Positions 47,453 through 56,330 of a stretch of 64,000 nt of DNA are shown piece by piece. Source of the stretch: Chytridium lagenaria (lineage: Eukaryota; Chytridiomycota; Chytridiomycetes; Chytridiales; Chytridiaceae). The position numbers were made by a program, and so were the translations under genes. The DNA lies in NCBI GenBank assembly GCA_025449115.1, contig JAHLKC010000135.1, positions 50,730 through 114,729 of the forward strand, written 5' to 3'. How positions within the stretch are numbered: position 1 is the first letter of the stretch; each line of letters begins with the position of its first letter. A model generated the notes under the pieces. The model was not told the DNA's origin. It saw only the letters and a list, made by a program, of their open reading frames with translations, and searched no databases.

Positions 47453-47624
47453 CTTGACGAGATTGATGACAACGGGCTTTATTGTGCTTAAATAAAGATA
47501 AGTAGAAAAGCAAAAAACTAATCAAATTTCCAACCAAGGGACCCCTTGGTTGGATTCACGACGACATACAAAGAGCAAGATTTACATTTGTTCAAACAGA
47601 CACCTTTATATAAAACTGATACAA

Positions 47625-50600
47625 TTAATACATTCTCAATCCAGCTGCGTTGGCCATATTTTCTTCTTTAAACAGGCGGTTGTCGAACTCTTTCGACAGC
47701 ATCACGTCTTGGTGCAACAAGAATCCTCTGACGTTAAATCCGACGGAGGCGAGTGCGCATAACCTTCCTTCTAACGTTGAAACGGTTTGCTGATCGTTCT
47801 TGTAGGTTTCGAGCACACGAAGAGCATAATCTTTTAGCGTATCCAGCGTTTGTCCTGAAGCAGAAAACGGTAGGTCTTGAAAAAGCTTAGCCACACCGTC
47901 AGAACACGCATATTTTCCGTGACCTTTTTGGACCTTCCCGCATCGCTTGCATCTCTGCGGTGTTTTCCGATTCCGATCCTTCGTAACCGAGCCCGGAACC
48001 ATAGACAACAAGGGCGGATTTTCGACCGTTGACGCTAATGAAAGTGAGGACGCCACGCTCGGGTGGGAGGACGAATAGGAGGTAACGGTGTAGTTTGGTT
48101 GCTTGGAGGTTGATTGGAGGGGCAGGGAAGGTGGAGCAAAGGAGAGTAACGATGAAGAAAGCTGTGTACCGGAAGTAGCGGTTGTAAGGACATGGGGCTG
48201 AGGATTATGAAGGGGTTGCCGGTGAGAGACGAAGGGAGATGGATCAGGAGTCGGTATTGCAAGAGAACGATGCAGCTCGAATCGGCCAAAGGCCTCTTGT
48301 TGCTCGGCGACCAGTGGATGGGATAGTTCGAATTCTGAAAAAGAGCGGTCAGCGGTAATATCTCTTGCTTGTTTAACCGGAAGTCCATATTTTTCGTTCA
48401 ATCTCGATTCCCATATTTTACCTTGTATGTCACTTTTGCTTTAAAATAAAGTTACTTTTTTTACCTCGAAAAAAAAGCGGGTTACCTATGAGAAAGCTGT
48501 GGTAGAGCATGCAGGGAAAGGGACCGGGATGCGTCACTGAAATGGGACGGTATCTCAAAAGGGCCAGAAGATGGAATAAAAGGAGCGATGCCGTTATCAT
48601 GCAACCGAAGCGCATTTTCCAGTGGGGCTGTACCGACTTGACCAGTAGGATTTTCGAGAACTTGCTCCTCGTCAAGGTGATTATCTTCTTCGTGGTTGAA
48701 CGCGCCTAACCTTTTATGATGGTAGGATAAATTAACCCTGCAACTTTATTGTTAGGAAAGAAAGAAAAACAATTACTTAAAAATTAAACCGATAAGACGT
48801 TACTTACCTGTCATCGGTATGGACAATAGCACCATGACGACTTAAGGACATTGAAATCGCAACAGCAGGGTCTGTCGGGCATCGAAATCTATAGAGTCAG
48901 AGCTGCAAGTATCCGGCACATCATGGCTAAACATTTAGACAAAAAAGACGTAATTAAGTATACCTCAACCCTTCCAACCCTGGGCGTAACTGCAACTGCA
49001 TGTGCCTTTCCCTTTTAGCCTTGTCAACAAACATCTTCAATAAAACTCGCATCTGAGTCTCTGTAACGGCCTGGCGAACATTGACCTGACTATTCCAATG
49101 TGACCAAAAGGCATTAAATCTATAACGAAAACAAAATGTCGGAAAATGATGTTAAAAAAGGTGTTTAGGAACGAAATTATACTTGTTTTTTGGTACGGAC
49201 AACACACTGGGCTTCTCTACATCCAGGCCATGAATTTTAAATAAGGTCTTCATTACTATACACTCCGCACTAAGACATTGGTTAGAAATAAGTATCTGAA
49301 AATATTTTTGAAAGGAAGTGAGAAGTACTTAGAGATGGGTTTAACATGAAGTGGGACCGCAATGTCTTTGCTAGTTAAAAATGCCCGCCCTTCCCTTGAT
49401 TTTGTTGTAATCGTCGAGAACGGCGCTGATGCCAAAGCCACCTTTGTGTGAGTCAAAGATGGAGAATTTTGCGGGGGTAACGAGAGAGTTTTTTGAGAAA
49501 GGGAGGGAGAGTCTAGTGCGAGATAGCGTGGCGGCGGTGGTGGTGGCGGTAAAAGAGGCTGAGGACCAATGGGGATAGCTGCCGCTGTTTCGACGTTTTG
49601 GCGCTTGCGTTTTACAAGAGGAGACGGCGAACTGTCGTCGAAATTATTCGAGATTTCTGCACGGGCTCCAGAAGTCTCGGGTTCCTCTTCCTCTTCTTTG
49701 AGAACCTTTACAACAATAATTAGAAAATGTAACGCCATTTCGAATTACCTTTGGCAAAAGACATCTGGCCAAGTCATTTCTTTCCAAGGCAAAAGCCCCC
49801 ATGATTACGTCTGAAATTGACGAGCAAACCTCTTTCGCCTTTTTTGTCGCGGTTCGCAAAAGCATAAAAAAATCAAACTTCGGGAAGTTGGGAGGAGGCT
49901 TCGGCCATCGAGGAAATTTTTCCTTGCCGAAGAACTTATTCAATAGTTCTGCCATCCTATCAACTTCCGGCAACCGTAAAGTAAGCCCACTACCAGCGAA
50001 AACCAAGAACGGATCGTGTCGATTTCTTGCACCCCTTTTGCAGTTAAGGTTCAAAAAAAACGAAGAAAAGCGCTCCTGTTGAGTCTCGGGGCCAACGGGT
50101 CCCTAAAACGAATTAGAGAACATAGGAAGGACGATGACCTACTCTGTAAAATGTTGAATGCATGCTTCTATGCGTATTTTCGCAATTTGACGATCCTTGC
50201 TTCTCCTTCACTTTCATTTTATTATCTACGAGATTATTCAATTATTTAACTTATAAACATAAATTAACTAACCTATAAAATAGTAACTTTCGACTCCATC
50301 AGGCCACTGTAGGCAATGATGTCCGCAATGCTTGATGACGTTTTTCACAGCGGATGGAAAGGTCTTAGAGTTATATACACCCTTATCCTTATATCTACAT
50401 GGAAATAAAATGCGTCAAACTAAAAAAAATAAATTGTTTCAGAACGAGAATATAATAATCTTACGTATTTTCAAATTTTTTCAAAGCCTCCGCAATTCTA
50501 TCGTTTGGTCGAACCTTCGTTACTTGAACTTTTTTGCCGTTGGAGAGTCCAATTTCTTTCTTCGAGTAAAAACAATCCTTGACCAATTGGACCATATGCT

Positions 50601-51300
50601 TGAATGACGGGTTGGTGCGAAGAAGGGTCTCGACGACTCGATAGATAATATGTGCAAGATCCTGCATTGATCTTGTTGCCGGAAAGATCTTCTTTATACT
50701 GCCGGAAAATGCTTGGCAATTGTCCTAAAAATAATATGTTTTAATATTGACAAAACAAACTTCGAACACAAATTCTTACAGTAAAAAACGCGTCTGGATC
50801 TTTAAAAATGCCATGTGCGTGCCGGCCGTTTTTGAGGAACTGAAGAACCTCTTCGAATTCTTCATTTCGTGCACTAGAGGTCAGTCCCTTTTTTTTCGAA
50901 TTCAATTAAAAGGAAACGTGAAGAAAAAAGAAAAAGGAAAAAAAAAAATAAAAAAATTACATAAAACGGAGTCTCCCCTGTTTCGGTCAAAACTAGTAAC
51001 GTTCCAGTCGCCACCGGTACGTTCTTTCGCGCTGGCTCACTTAAGTAATTATCGCTTTTTGATAAGTTCGAATTTTCTGCGGAATTCTCCTTTCCTTGAC
51101 GTACTTGAAGCAATTTGACCGTCTTAAAACTCATGTCGGCAGAATATTGTTGTGCTAAAGGAAAAAAAAATGAATCGATTTGTTTAATAAAGACAATGTA
51201 TAACGTAAGATTGAAAAAATACCTGGAACATTGGCCATAACTCGCGCCGCGGTTTCTAAAACGTTGTCAATTTTGGTGAGGGCAGGGAGGATGCATCGTA
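47625..51300 (-). CDS. Large multi-exon companion protein of the recombinase, zinc-motif, 5' truncated by LTR insertion
   Basis: I do not recognise the family. Reading from the break at 51,300: LPALTKIDNVLETAARVMAN (51,224-51,290), SFKTVKLLQVRQGKENSAEN, NEEFEEVLQFLKNGRHAHGI, a helical exon MQDLAHIIYRVVETLLRTNP to NDRIAEALKKFENT (50,465-50,725), VKNVIKHCGHHCLQWPDGVE, DPFLVFAGSGLTLRLPEVDR to LERNDLARCLLPK (49,750-50,060), a Pro-rich exon with basic KRKRQ, FNAFWSHWNSQVNVRQAVTE to MQLQLRPGLEGLR (48,970-49,120), FRCPTDPAVAISMSLSRHGA, and a last exon with the zinc motif CKRCGKVQKGHGKYAC (C-x2-C-x6-H-x4-C, about 47,910-47,955) ending at 47625. About 12 exons and over 850 aa. Most splice phases match; two or three junctions (near 50,920, 50,090 and 48,420) do not by my reading. 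Tight same-strand linkage suggests it acts with the recombinase, for example in DNA binding. Confidence 0.65.
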
Positions 51301-52948
51301 TGTGAACTCTTCTGGCCCAATATCCGAAAAGTTCAGAGAAAACAATAACCAGAACCACCAAAAGTGACCTGAGCCCACCAAAAAATAACAGGGTCTCAAG
51401 CTACACTCACCAAAAATACAACAAAACCGATCTTTCTAACACCTGGGGGTCTTCACCTGCGGGAGTCTTGTTACTGAACCTGGGAGCAAGCCAAGAGGGT
51501 GCCAAGAGGCCGTTCTGAATGAGGTTGGGAGAGGATGCCAAAGTCTGTAGCAGCAAGGTACTTGGGATATAGCAGGGTAGCGAGTTCTGCAGTGTTTCCT
51601 GTTCAAACCGATGTTGCTGGCGACTTCCTTCAGGGTGGTAGAAAGAGAGAGATCTTGAGGTGCCTCACGAGATGACCAAGAGACAGAGGGATTGGGGAGG
51701 TAATTTGGGGACAGCAGAGTTAAAACGAGAGGTCTTTTTATTCTTCAGTCCAAAACTTCTGAGGACCTTCCACACAAAAACTGCCCCTTTTTATAGTCAT
51801 TTCCCTTCACAAAATTAAGTTACTATATACAATATGTCTTTCATCCTCCCTCCTCAGCCCTTTATCAAAGTTCTTGTTCTTTTTCTAAGTTGCAGCTTCA
51901 TCATTGGTTCCTCGCGAGGGATAAGGGTGGCCAAGGTGACGCCGAGGGGAAGGGGTGGGCTGGTGATATATTCTTTACCATGTAGGGGAGGTCTGGTGGC
52001 AGTCTTGGGTCCCAGAAGAGGAAAGGCAGCATGGATGGACTATTCCATGACTACACAATCCAACCTAAAATATCCTGTCTTCTTAGCACACCTGTTGTCC
52101 TTCCAGGTGGGCGCTATTCAATTGGTCAATACTTAGACCCCTTGAATAACCTTGTATGCCTAAAATCCACCCATGGGATGATAGGCGCTTATCATTACCT
52201 TTTCCAGTAACTTGTGTGCTTCTTCCCTGGAGGGAAAAGTAAATTTAGCATGGTTTACTCCAGGATAAATGCCCTTCACGAAAAGTCCACATGGCAGGTG
52301 CTTTTTTTAATGTCAGGAACTTGTCGCGTCACGTCGCGCCAACATAAAACAGTGAGTTTTTGCATGAAATGAGGAAAATATGTGCTTTCCCTTCTTCATA
52401 GTTTATGAGGTCATCCTGTCATCAAAGAAGACCCAAAATTGGTATCAGGAAACTGTATCCGGTGTAGCATGTACTGGGACATGTGGCGGCTGAATTCGCC
52501 AAGTTAACGGCTTGGTTCAAAGCCCCAAAACCAGGTACTCTAAACCTCCGTGAGCTCTTTTTCATGACTTTCTGTGTTAAACTTGTCAGATTTATTTCTC
52601 AAAAATAAATAAATTTCATAATTGACTATCAGTGATTTTGCACGGAGTTCATATTTCTAAAGCCTTGATGTTGGCACTTTGCTGTGGTCCCTATACTCTG
52701 GTGTAACTGATAGACGCGTTCTGACACGTCAAGGAGATTCAGTTTCTTCTCCTCTTCATTCGCTGTCAACAGTTTTTCTCTGAGTTGTTTGTTTACTCTT
52801 TTATGTTAATTTTAGTCTAAGTCTTTTGCCCTCTGGTTTATCCGCGCCTATATGCGGACGTGTCAAGTGAATAAAGCCTTATTCTCAACCTGTTTGGTTT
52901 GGTGTGATTATTGGTCTTTATTGACCGTGAACCATCATGAAGTTCACA
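51301..52948 (-). repeat. Long terminal repeat (3' LTR of the minus-strand element), 1,648 bp
   Basis: Begins TGTGAACT and ends AGTTCACA, a perfect 8-bp terminal inverted repeat with the TG..CA ends typical of LTRs. The first 458 bases match 63,544-64,000 with only three one-base length differences. The bases before it are GCATCGTA, so the target duplication, probably 4-6 bp ending in CGTA, should be found after the other LTR outside the window. Confidence 0.93.
51788..51795 (-). promoter_or_regulatory. TATA box of the LTR promoter
   Basis: The minus strand reads GACTATAAAAAGGGG here. Position and strand fit a pol II promoter driving the element; transcription would start roughly 30 bp further, near 51,755-51,765. 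The matching site in the 5' LTR would be about 30 bp beyond the window end. Confidence 0.65.
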
Positions 52949-53003
52949 GGGTCCAGCTTCTTTAAAGACTGTCATTATATTCATTTCTTTGTAGATCTCT
53001 TTT

Positions 53004-53975
53004 TTAATGCAGCTTTACTTTGAGTGTGCTGGAAATATTTCCTGTATTCAGACTCCTTAGTCTGTTTATTGCTTTCCCAGTACGGGCAACGGATTCTTTT
53101 GGCAGGTCATCTTCATCATGCCAATCGTTATAGGATGACGGCCAGGATTTGTATTTAATCTCATATTGATAAGGCATTCCGTCATATTTAACGTGTTTTA
53201 CAACTTTTTCAATTTCATATTCTGGATCCTCTTCCTCCAACGTTTCGTCAAAGTCATCATCAAAACGGCGTCTTAAGAGTGGATTCACTCCGCTGCTAAT
53301 TTGTCTGCCTGGAGGTCGTTTTCGAACGATGGTGCAATCTTCCCATTTTTTGATTTCTGCTTCATAGTCATCTTCTGCTTTCATTGCAGCTTCTTCAGCT
53401 GCCGTAAGAGGTTTTCGTGATGAATATGGTCTCATTCGACCACGATGAGATACTCTACCCATAATACATTGTCCAGGGAGCGTTTCAACTAACTGAAACT
53501 TCTCACCTTCTTTGCCAATAACCCTCATGGGTCCGGACCATCGGAACATGAATTTTGAGTTAAGGGGAGACGATCCTTTAGCAGCACGCAGTGGTACGGC
53601 TAGCCATACTCTATCACCTTCTTTAAAGTCAAACTCTCGGTCTGTGGTTTCTGAGCGTGTTTTCATACGTTCCTGTGCTTTCCTGTTATTCTCTGCGGCA
53701 ATGCCTCGGGCTACGCGTAGTCTGTGGATTAATTCTATGCTAAAATCGGATAAACCGGCGGTTGGGTTGTCTTCCAAAACTTGTTGTACGTTATCTGATG
53801 GCATCAAACGTACTGAACTTTCGTCGGTTAGTGCTAATGTTAGAGGTGCATGTTCTAAACTTTCCGCAGTGAAATCCAAAGTTATTGGAGAGTTGGAGTG
53901 GACCATAACGGTGTGCCTGATGCTATATGTTGATCCATTGGGTCCAGAATTATATTTCTTCCGTAGCAAAGACAT
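53004..53975 (-). CDS. Pol C-terminal part: GPY/F module and chromodomain
   Basis: C-terminal end of the Pol polyprotein. After about 75 residues belonging to the unassigned insert, the integrase C-terminal module shows IELIHRLRVARGIAAENNRK, REFDFKEGDRVWLAVPLRAA and FMFRWSGPMRVIGKEGEKF (53,475-53,740), the SH3-like DNA-binding fold that ends in a G-P-x-x-V/I box. A chromodomain follows at about 53,075-53,240: EYEIEKVVKHVKYDGMPYQY, EIKYKSWPSSYNDWHDEDDL, with aromatic residues at the usual methyl-lysine cage positions. Chromodomains of this type guide integration to marked chromatin. The frame differs from that of the integrase core, with a break between 53,882 and 53,975. Confidence 0.88.
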   Translation of the reverse strand: MSLLRKKYNSGPNGSTYSIRHTVMVHSNSPITLDFTAESLEHAPLTLALTDESSVRLMPSDNVQQVLEDNPTAGLSDFSIELIHRLRVARGIAAENNRKAQERMKTRSETTDREFDFKEGDRVWLAVPLRAAKGSSPLNSKFMFRWSGPMRVIGKEGEKFQLVETLPGQCIMGRVSHRGRMRPYSSRKPLTAAEEAAMKAEDDYEAEIKKWEDCTIVRKRPPGRQISSGVNPLLRRRFDDDFDETLEEEDPEYEIEKVVKHVKYDGMPYQYEIKYKSWPSSYNDWHDEDDLPKESVARTGKAINRLRSLNTGNISSTLKVKLH

Positions 53976-54948
53976 CCATGTGGTGTCAGGGAGAATAGGT
54001 TTTCATATTGCATCATCCTGAGGGTTATACCTGGCGACGTATAAATCTTAAGTGTAAGGTCAATCTCTCGACTGTCTTTTCGCTCAAACTGAAAAGTTCG
54101 TGTGCCAGGATGTATATACGGCGGCCATTGTGGTCGTCGTCTTCCTTTTTGTATAACTTTATCAGCGTTTCTGTCATGTATAATGTATAAAATGTCAATG
54201 TTATGTCGGCTGATCATTTGCCTTAGCATTTCGTCAGGTGGTAAGTCCACGGGGTGGTCATATAACTTCTTTGCAGCTGACGTAAGTGCTGTCTTCATGT
54301 TTTTTACACGCCAAACAACTATGTGCGGAGAAATGTCTGTGGTGGTGGCAAGGTTCTCTTCCACTAGATGCTCAATGGCTAAGGGGATGTCATCATTTTT
54401 GTCGTCATCAGGACTTTTTATAAAATTGTTTGGAGGGGGGTCTAATTGCTCGGCAATATCGCCAAAGAATAAGTCTGCAGGGACGCGTGCATCACGTCCA
54501 AATTGCAAGAAGAAGGGTGTATCTCCGACGGATGGTTGGACAGTTGTCCGATATGCAAAAAGAACATAAGGGATAAACTGATCCCAGTCATCGTTTAAAT
54601 ATATGTCGACATAACTTCTAAGCATTTGACAGAGAGTTTTGTTGAATCGTTCTACCAGTCCATTTGATCTGGGGTTGTAAGGCATTGAAAAGGTTTTACG
54701 TGCACCAAGTATTCGCGAAATTCTCATCATCAATTGACTGGCAAATGGCTGTCCTCTGTCAGTTTGAACGTACAAGGGGATACCATATCGACAGAAAGCT
54801 TCTTCAACTAGGACTCTGGCAACAACGTCCGCTTCAAGGGATGGAACAGGGTAGGCTTCAGCCCATTTTGTGAAGTGGTCAGTCAATACAATGATATACT
54901 TGTTTCCTCGCGCAGAGTTCTTAAAAGGGCCAACGGCGTCTATGCTTA
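53882..54948 (-). CDS. Pol: integrase catalytic core followed by an unassigned insert
   Basis: Integrase core (RNase H fold, D-D-E). The first Asp is in AVSIDAVGPFKNSARGNKYI (about 54,890-54,945, upstream of the first Met), the second in VQTDRGQPFASQL, and the Glu in PRSNGLVERFNKTLCQML. It continues with FIPYVLFAYRTTVQPSVGDT and PFFLQFGRDARVPADLFF (to about 54,470). From there to about 53,760 lie some 230 residues not found between core and GPY/F in ordinary Ty3 integrases, including HIVVWRVKNMKTALTSAAKK and IDILYIIHDRNADKVIQKGR. A one-base break separates it from the H2C2 part near 54,946, and another near 53,900 from the C-terminal part. Confidence 0.88.
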
Positions 54949-56004
54949 CCGCTCCCAGGGTGTTTCACCTGCTGGCACTGGTCTGATTATTCCTAATCGT
55001 TTATAGGTGACGTCTTTTGCTTTAACGCAGGTTTCACATGACTTTACATGATCTTTTAAATCGGCATTTACTGTGGGCCACCAAAATCGCTCTAAAAATG
55101 TTGGTCGTATTTTGCTGTCTGATAGATGTCCACCAAACAGGTCGTCATGTAAGTATTCGAGAACATCTCGTCGTAATAATTCGGGTATACATATTGCGAT
55201 TCTTTGAGCATGATGCCTTCTCAGTGGGTATGATGGGTTTAATGAGACAAAGTACAATACTTTCTCGTGTAGTATCATGGTTTTGGACGCGTTTATGACG
55301 CGCTCACGTAGTTCATTGTCTTCTGGAAGCACTTTGTTTTCCATGAAGTTTATTACAGCTCCAAACAAAGGGTCTATTCTTTGATTTGTGCAGAGTTCAT
55401 CCCGCTGAATTCCGAACAGCGGGAAGTTGTATGCCTGAACTCGTTCCGAGTCTGAGTTTGCTAGTATTTCCGCAACAAAACCGTCATCAAGTGATTTATC
55501 AATTTTAAAATGTTTTGTCGTTTGATTGTCCAGCCTCAATATAACTTCTAATGTGAGGTGATCGCTACCCTCGTGCATATCTCCATTGGTTATAACAATA
55601 TCACTACCACGTTCAATATTTCTGTCGACTAAAACATAGTCAATTCGGCAGAAAGGCTTCTTTCCGTATTGCATGTCCTTACACGTGAATCCATGTTGTT
55701 TTGGGTACTGTTCGCGATAAAGATCTCTAAAGCCCTGGTTGATTAATTCGTTCATCCACTGTTTTTCGGTTTGGAGAAAACCAGAAACATTAAAGAATCG
55801 TTTAGGATTTGAAACGTCTAAATCCGATCTGATCATGTTGAGGTCGCCTACCACAATAACATTTCGATCTTTCTTTAAGTCTTCAATGTACTGGGCTAGT
55901 TCAGTGCAATACTTTACTTTATACTCATAGCGCGTCTCATTTCGGGTTCCATTGGGATGTAAAGATTGACCAAGCTGAAGTTTGTCGTATGTACGGTTAT
56001 GCAA
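54946..56004 (-). CDS. Pol: C-terminal half of the exonuclease III-like domain and integrase H2C2 zinc finger
   Basis: Begins in the middle of the APE-like domain: NVIVVGDLNMIRSD (Asp and Asn of the G-D-x-N motif, about 55,838-55,865), CRIDYVLVDRNIERGSD (about 55,615-55,655) and the catalytic end GSDHLTLEVILRLDN (S-D-H, about 55,535-55,566). A linker of about 100 residues follows, then the integrase zinc finger: LRRDVLEYLHDDLFGGHLSD, TFLERFWWPTVNADLKDHVK, SCETCVKAK (H..H..C-x2-C, about 55,020-55,170). The frame ends at 54946 immediately before the integrase core, with a one-base shift. Its join to the N-terminal half is broken by one base near 55,950-55,956. Confidence 0.88.
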   Translation of the reverse strand: MHNRTYDKLQLGQSLHPNGTRNETRYEYKVKYCTELAQYIEDLKKDRNVIVVGDLNMIRSDLDVSNPKRFFNVSGFLQTEKQWMNELINQGFRDLYREQYPKQHGFTCKDMQYGKKPFCRIDYVLVDRNIERGSDIVITNGDMHEGSDHLTLEVILRLDNQTTKHFKIDKSLDDGFVAEILANSDSERVQAYNFPLFGIQRDELCTNQRIDPLFGAVINFMENKVLPEDNELRERVINASKTMILHEKVLYFVSLNPSYPLRRHHAQRIAICIPELLRRDVLEYLHDDLFGGHLSDSKIRPTFLERFWWPTVNADLKDHVKSCETCVKAKDVTYKRLGIIRPVPAGETPWER

Positions 56005-56330
56005 CGTCCTTCTGGGTCATCGCTGACTCGTCTATCAGGACCTTCATCGTATGAAATGGTCATTCCTGAGCGAATGAAGGTTACCACACCATTAAAACCC
56101 GTGGCGGGGTCGTTAAGAAAACAATCCCAACCTTCTAAGTTCTGCATAGCTTCTATCAAAGCGGCTGATTTTTTGAGACCTAAGCGCGTTTCTTGTAGAC
56201 AAACTATGTCAAATGGTTCAAGGATACTTTTCAATGATTCTAGCTTGCTTGTTAAAGCTTGTTGTTTTACTTTCTTTTTCAAAAGATTCGCTAGACCATT
56301 TACATTCCATGTCATTAGTCTGTACTCAAC
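55540..56330 (-). other. Exonuclease III / AP-endonuclease-like domain inside Pol
   Basis: About 260 residues, the usual size of the exonuclease-endonuclease-phosphatase fold. All metal-binding and catalytic positions can be seen: Asn in MTWNVNGL (56,293-56,315), Glu in DIVCLQETRLG (about 56,190), the F-N-G-V-V-T-F-I-R strand (about 56,070-56,100), Y-I-P before the frame break, Asp and Asn in GDLN, the Asp in R-I-D-Y, and the final S-D-H. Such domains act as the nicking endonuclease of non-LTR (LINE) retrotransposons and as DNA repair APE enzymes. Here it lies between RNase H and integrase. Whether it came from a LINE or from a host APE/ExoIII gene cannot be told by eye. Confidence 0.9.

Larger units (their letters stand above)
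46238..51300 (-). mobile_element. Putative serine-recombinase mobile element, 5' part displaced by an LTR retrotransposon
   Basis: Two adjacent minus-strand genes, a companion protein upstream and a serine recombinase downstream, 172 bp apart, both with short introns and open exons. The left end is likely within 45,400-46,237, where a 7-bp repeat cluster lies. The right end is not seen, because an LTR element starts at 51,301 inside an exon of the companion gene. The missing part should lie beyond position 64,000. Mobility is inferred from the recombinase; no terminal repeats have been proven. Confidence 0.55.

Noticed and set aside
50874..51134. Recombinase companion as a Fanzor/TnpB nuclease
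   Set aside because: A Fanzor beside a serine recombinase would be expected in an IS607-type element, but I see no RuvC-like D..E..D motifs and no C4 zinc ribbon in the exons.
51834..52136. 100-aa plus-strand ORF in the LTR
   Set aside because: Antisense to the element, no recognisable domain, and probably a chance frame in U3.
55914..56330. The nuclease motifs as a LINE inserted into the LTR element
   Set aside because: Only the nuclease domain is present. There is no second RT, poly(A) tail or target duplication, and the reading frame from RNase H into the domain is continuous.
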